A stretch of 64,000 bases of DNA from Thamnidium elegans (lineage: Eukaryota; Mucoromycota; Mucoromycetes; Mucorales; Mucoraceae): positions 119,887 to 183,886 of the forward strand of contig JAIXMG010000041.1 of NCBI GenBank assembly GCA_025201345.1. Reading direction: 5' to 3'. The notes below the pieces were generated by a model that saw only the letters and a program-made list of their open reading frames with translations, had not been told where the DNA came from and did not search any database. Numbering within the stretch: the stretch's first letter is position 1; each line of letters opens with the position of its first letter. Shown in pieces: positions 61,731-64,000 of this stretch. Made by a program: the position numbers and the translations under genes.

Positions 61731-62683
61731 ATGATGCTGTTTAAGATTGTAGTTCTTGGTGACGGTGGCGTCGGAAAGGTACAAAGCAATATTACGTACT
61801 TTAGCATTTCTTCCTTTTTTTTTAAAAAAAAAAAACCATTTTTATTATCATTACAATTAAATAGACAGCACTAACTATTCAGGTAAAGAACAAAATCAAA
61901 CAAAAAAAATATAAAAATTAAAGCAAAATAAAAATTCATCTTTTTACTGCATTAATCTAGCTTTGTTTGAATCATTTTGTTGGTAATAATAAAAGATGAT
62001 AGAGTTATATGAAGACATGACTAATATATATATATATATATATATATATTTGTAGAGGTATTATTTTTTTTAAAAAAAATAAAAAATAAAAAAATAGCTT
62101 ATTAAATATACTACTGTATAGACATATGATCCCACTATTGAAGATTCTTATCGTAAACAAGTAGTTATTGACGATTTTCCTTGTGTGCTGGAAGTGTTGG
62201 ATACAGCAGGTCAAGGTAATAATATATATTATTGTTACAGAAACAATTTTATTAATAATACACAAAAAAAAAAAAAAAAAAAAAAAAAAAATAGAGGAAT
62301 ATACAGCATTACGTGATCAGTGGATCCGAGATGGAGAAGGCTTTTTAATCGTTTACTCGATTACATCTCGTTCAACATATGATCGAGTCAATAAATTTCG
62401 AGATCAAATATTTCGAGTGAAAGATCTTAACAAGGTGCCACTTATTCTTGTTGGAAATAAAAGTGATAAAGTAACAGATCGTGAGGTTTCAAGAGAGGAA
62501 GGAGCGTTAAAAGCCCGAACTTTAAATTGTGATTTTGTGGAAACTTCTGCAAAGACGTGCGTTAACGTTGAAAGGTCATTTTATTCGGTTGTAAGACTTA
62601 TCAGACAGTCCCGAGAAGGCTATCAAGATGGTCCATTTAAAAATAAAAAGAATAAAAAAGACAAAAAGTGTAATATCCTCTAA
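61731..62683 (+). CDS. Ras-family small GTPase
   Basis: A membrane-anchored signalling GTPase. Six exons are needed: 61731-61778, 61865-61882 (18 nt), 61961-61982 (22 nt), 62056-62057 (2 nt), 62122-62215 and 62295-62683. Together they make 573 bases, 190 residues plus stop, with every phase closing. G1 is GDGGVGKTALTIQ, switch [16 protein letters not shown]3 [21 protein letters not shown]4 VGNKSDK, G5 ETSAK and a polybasic tail ending in the CAAX box CNIL. The 2-nt exon (ttgtag|AG|gtatta) supplies two bases of the Glu codon in HFV-E-TYDPTIE; without it the frame meets a stop. Residue 11 is Asp where mammalian Ras has Ala. Intron sequences are homopolymer-rich. Confidence 0.9.
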
Positions 62684-62777
62684 AATAACTATAATTAGCT
62701 GAAACATTTATACATAGACCGTATTTGCGGCATTGTTATAAAATAAACTAAACTTTATTTTTTTTTACTCATTTACG

Positions 62778-62785
62778 TATAAAAA
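62778..62785 (+). promoter_or_regulatory. TATA box of the sulfotransferase-like gene
   Basis: TATAAAAA on the sense strand, 58 bp before the ATG at 62836. Confidence 0.55.
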
Positions 62786-62835
62786 GGACTTCTTTTTTGT
62801 TGTTGTTATTGTTGTTCTTTTATCATTATATCATT

Positions 62836-63584
62836 ATGACGCGAGACTCTTCTTTTTTACAAATCTTGGGTGCTGGTTATGGCCGTACAGGCACAACAAG
62901 TCTTAGAACTGCTTTAAATCTCTTGGGGTAGTACACATATACTTTTTTCCCTGTAAAAAAAAAAGATTTTCTGACCTTTTTTTTTTTTCTTTTTTCTTAG
63001 ATTTAAAACCCATCATATGACCGATGTTATTCTTGACTCTAACCAAAAAGCGGAAATATTTGAAGAAGCTTACAAGGACCGTACACTTAAAGTTGATTGG
63101 GGAAGTGTATATGAAGGTTATGAAGCGGCTGTAGATTGGCCTAGTGTTGCTTTCTTTGATACGCTATATCAATTAAACCCTGATGCTAAAGTAATTTTAT
63201 CGGTTAGAGATCCTGAATCTTGGTACAAGTCAGTCTCTCGTACCATTTATGAATGGCCCGGCGTTGATGATTCGTGGCCCCAAAACATATTAAAAGCGCG
63301 TAAAATGGCTCGTGTAATTGTACGTGATGGTGAATTGGTCCCCAAAAAAAATCGGCAATAAAGAAGGATTGATTAAACAATTTAAAGATCATACTGAGCA
63401 TATCAAATCGGTTGTCAAGCCGGAAAACCTGTTGATTTTTGAATTGGGCACTGATGGCTGGGAAAAGTTGTGCCCATTCTTGGGCATAGCCGAACCAAAA
63501 GATGTACCTTACCCGCATGATAATAAAGGCGCTAATTTTGCGGATTTGTTGCAACAAATAAAGGAAATTTCGATTGGCAGATAA
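62836..63584 (+). CDS. Sulfotransferase-family protein with a frameshift at an A8 run
   Basis: A P-loop sulfotransferase-fold protein of the type common in fungi as uncharacterised genes. Exon 1 (62836-62927) encodes MTRDSSFLQILGAGYGRTGT, whose GYGRTGTTS loop fits the PAPS 5'-phosphosulfate-binding loop, and exon 2 starts at 63001 (GFKTHHMTD). DAKVILSVRDPESWYKSVSR matches the 3'-phosphate-binding strand. At 63344-63351 an A8 run shifts the frame: upstream DGELVPKK, downstream IGNKEGLIKQFKDHTEHIKS, continuing to ISIGR and TAA at 63584. With seven A the two halves join. Either a sequencing error at the homopolymer or a recent inactivating mutation. Restored length would be near 225 residues. 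Confidence 0.8.
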
Positions 63585-64000
63585 CTCCTATATACATTTA
63601 TATGAAATAAATAAAACTGGTTTTTTTTTATTTACTTCAAAGATGTAATTAGTTAAGATAGTCGAGTTAGCATACTTATTTTTAGCTTTGAACCGTTAAG
63701 TTTCTTATGCCCGAGCAATAGATAACTGCAGGGTTAGTAACATCTTTCTTTTTTTTTTACAGTGGCTGATAGTATATAGGTTTGAGTGCTTTGATATTCA
63801 AAATGCATTACTATGCATTGCATGGATTAAACCATTATAGAATTCCTCGATCTATAATATAGAGTGTGTCTACATGTACCCCTATTTTGTTCTTAAGATC
63901 GTCTACTATTTATTATTGTCAAAAGAGACTTTTTTTAAAAAAATACCCAAGGTTGTATTAGTATTTTACTTTTTGTTAAAAACCTGGAAAAAAAAAAAAA
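63585..64000. other. 3' flank at the window's right edge
   Basis: AT-rich sequence with a T7A7 palindrome at 63930-63943 and no supported gene. The window ends in an A run. Confidence 0.5.

Overview
This looks like nuclear DNA of an early-diverging filamentous fungus, most likely a mucoralean (Rhizopus/Mucor type). The evidence is AT-rich sequence with many short GT-AG introns and long homopolymer runs, a lipase of the Rhizopus type with an N-terminal propeptide, a fungal Pkc1 with paired HR1 and C1 domains, a fungal-type fused betaine-lipid synthase, and a decayed Fanzor/TnpB-like gene. The order-level placement is inference. I saw no rRNA, tRNA or CRISPR array. Exon boundaries were read by eye from splice signals, reading phase and family conservation.

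Layout. 1-16 kb: the 3' end of an unknown gene, an Srs2/UvrD-type helicase, a broken Fanzor/TnpB-like gene, eIF6, protein kinase C, a DHA1-type MFS transporter, the RNase P/MRP subunit Pop4, and Rho1 GTPase. 16-26.7 kb: dipeptidyl peptidase III with a contracted zinc motif, then a gene-poor stretch holding a perfect 354-bp tandem array, an intact unrecognised gene with a PD-(D/E)XK-like core, and coding-like debris. 26.7-46.8 kb: a Hal/Npr-type kinase, Vps26, a THUMP-family RNA methyltransferase, gluconokinase, an MFSD1-like transporter, a membrane-anchored GDSL esterase, a homeodomain protein, betaine-lipid synthase, and an Avt3-like vacuolar amino-acid transporter. 46.8-64 kb: a lipase pseudogene 2 kb upstream of an intact paralogue, seipin, COQ6, DNA polymerase kappa, a USP7/Ubp15 deubiquitinase, a Ras-family GTPase with a 2-nt exon, and a sulfotransferase-like gene interrupted at an A8 run.

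Most genes are ordinary single-copy housekeeping genes, transcribed independently. Compact divergent pairs (MFS/pop4, vps26/THUMP, coq6/polK) probably share promoters. Rho1 and its usual effector Pkc1 lie about 3 kb apart. Betaine-lipid synthase, lipase and seipin lie within 12 kb; all concern lipids, but nothing shows they form a functional cluster.

The points most worth following up are the 354-bp array (five 243-bp cores joined by four 111-bp spacers), the Fanzor relic that has lost two of its three catalytic acidic residues, the PD-(D/E)XK-like gene, the HELGH motif in DPP III, the 2-nt Ras exon, and the recurrent T(n)A(n) palindromes in introns.
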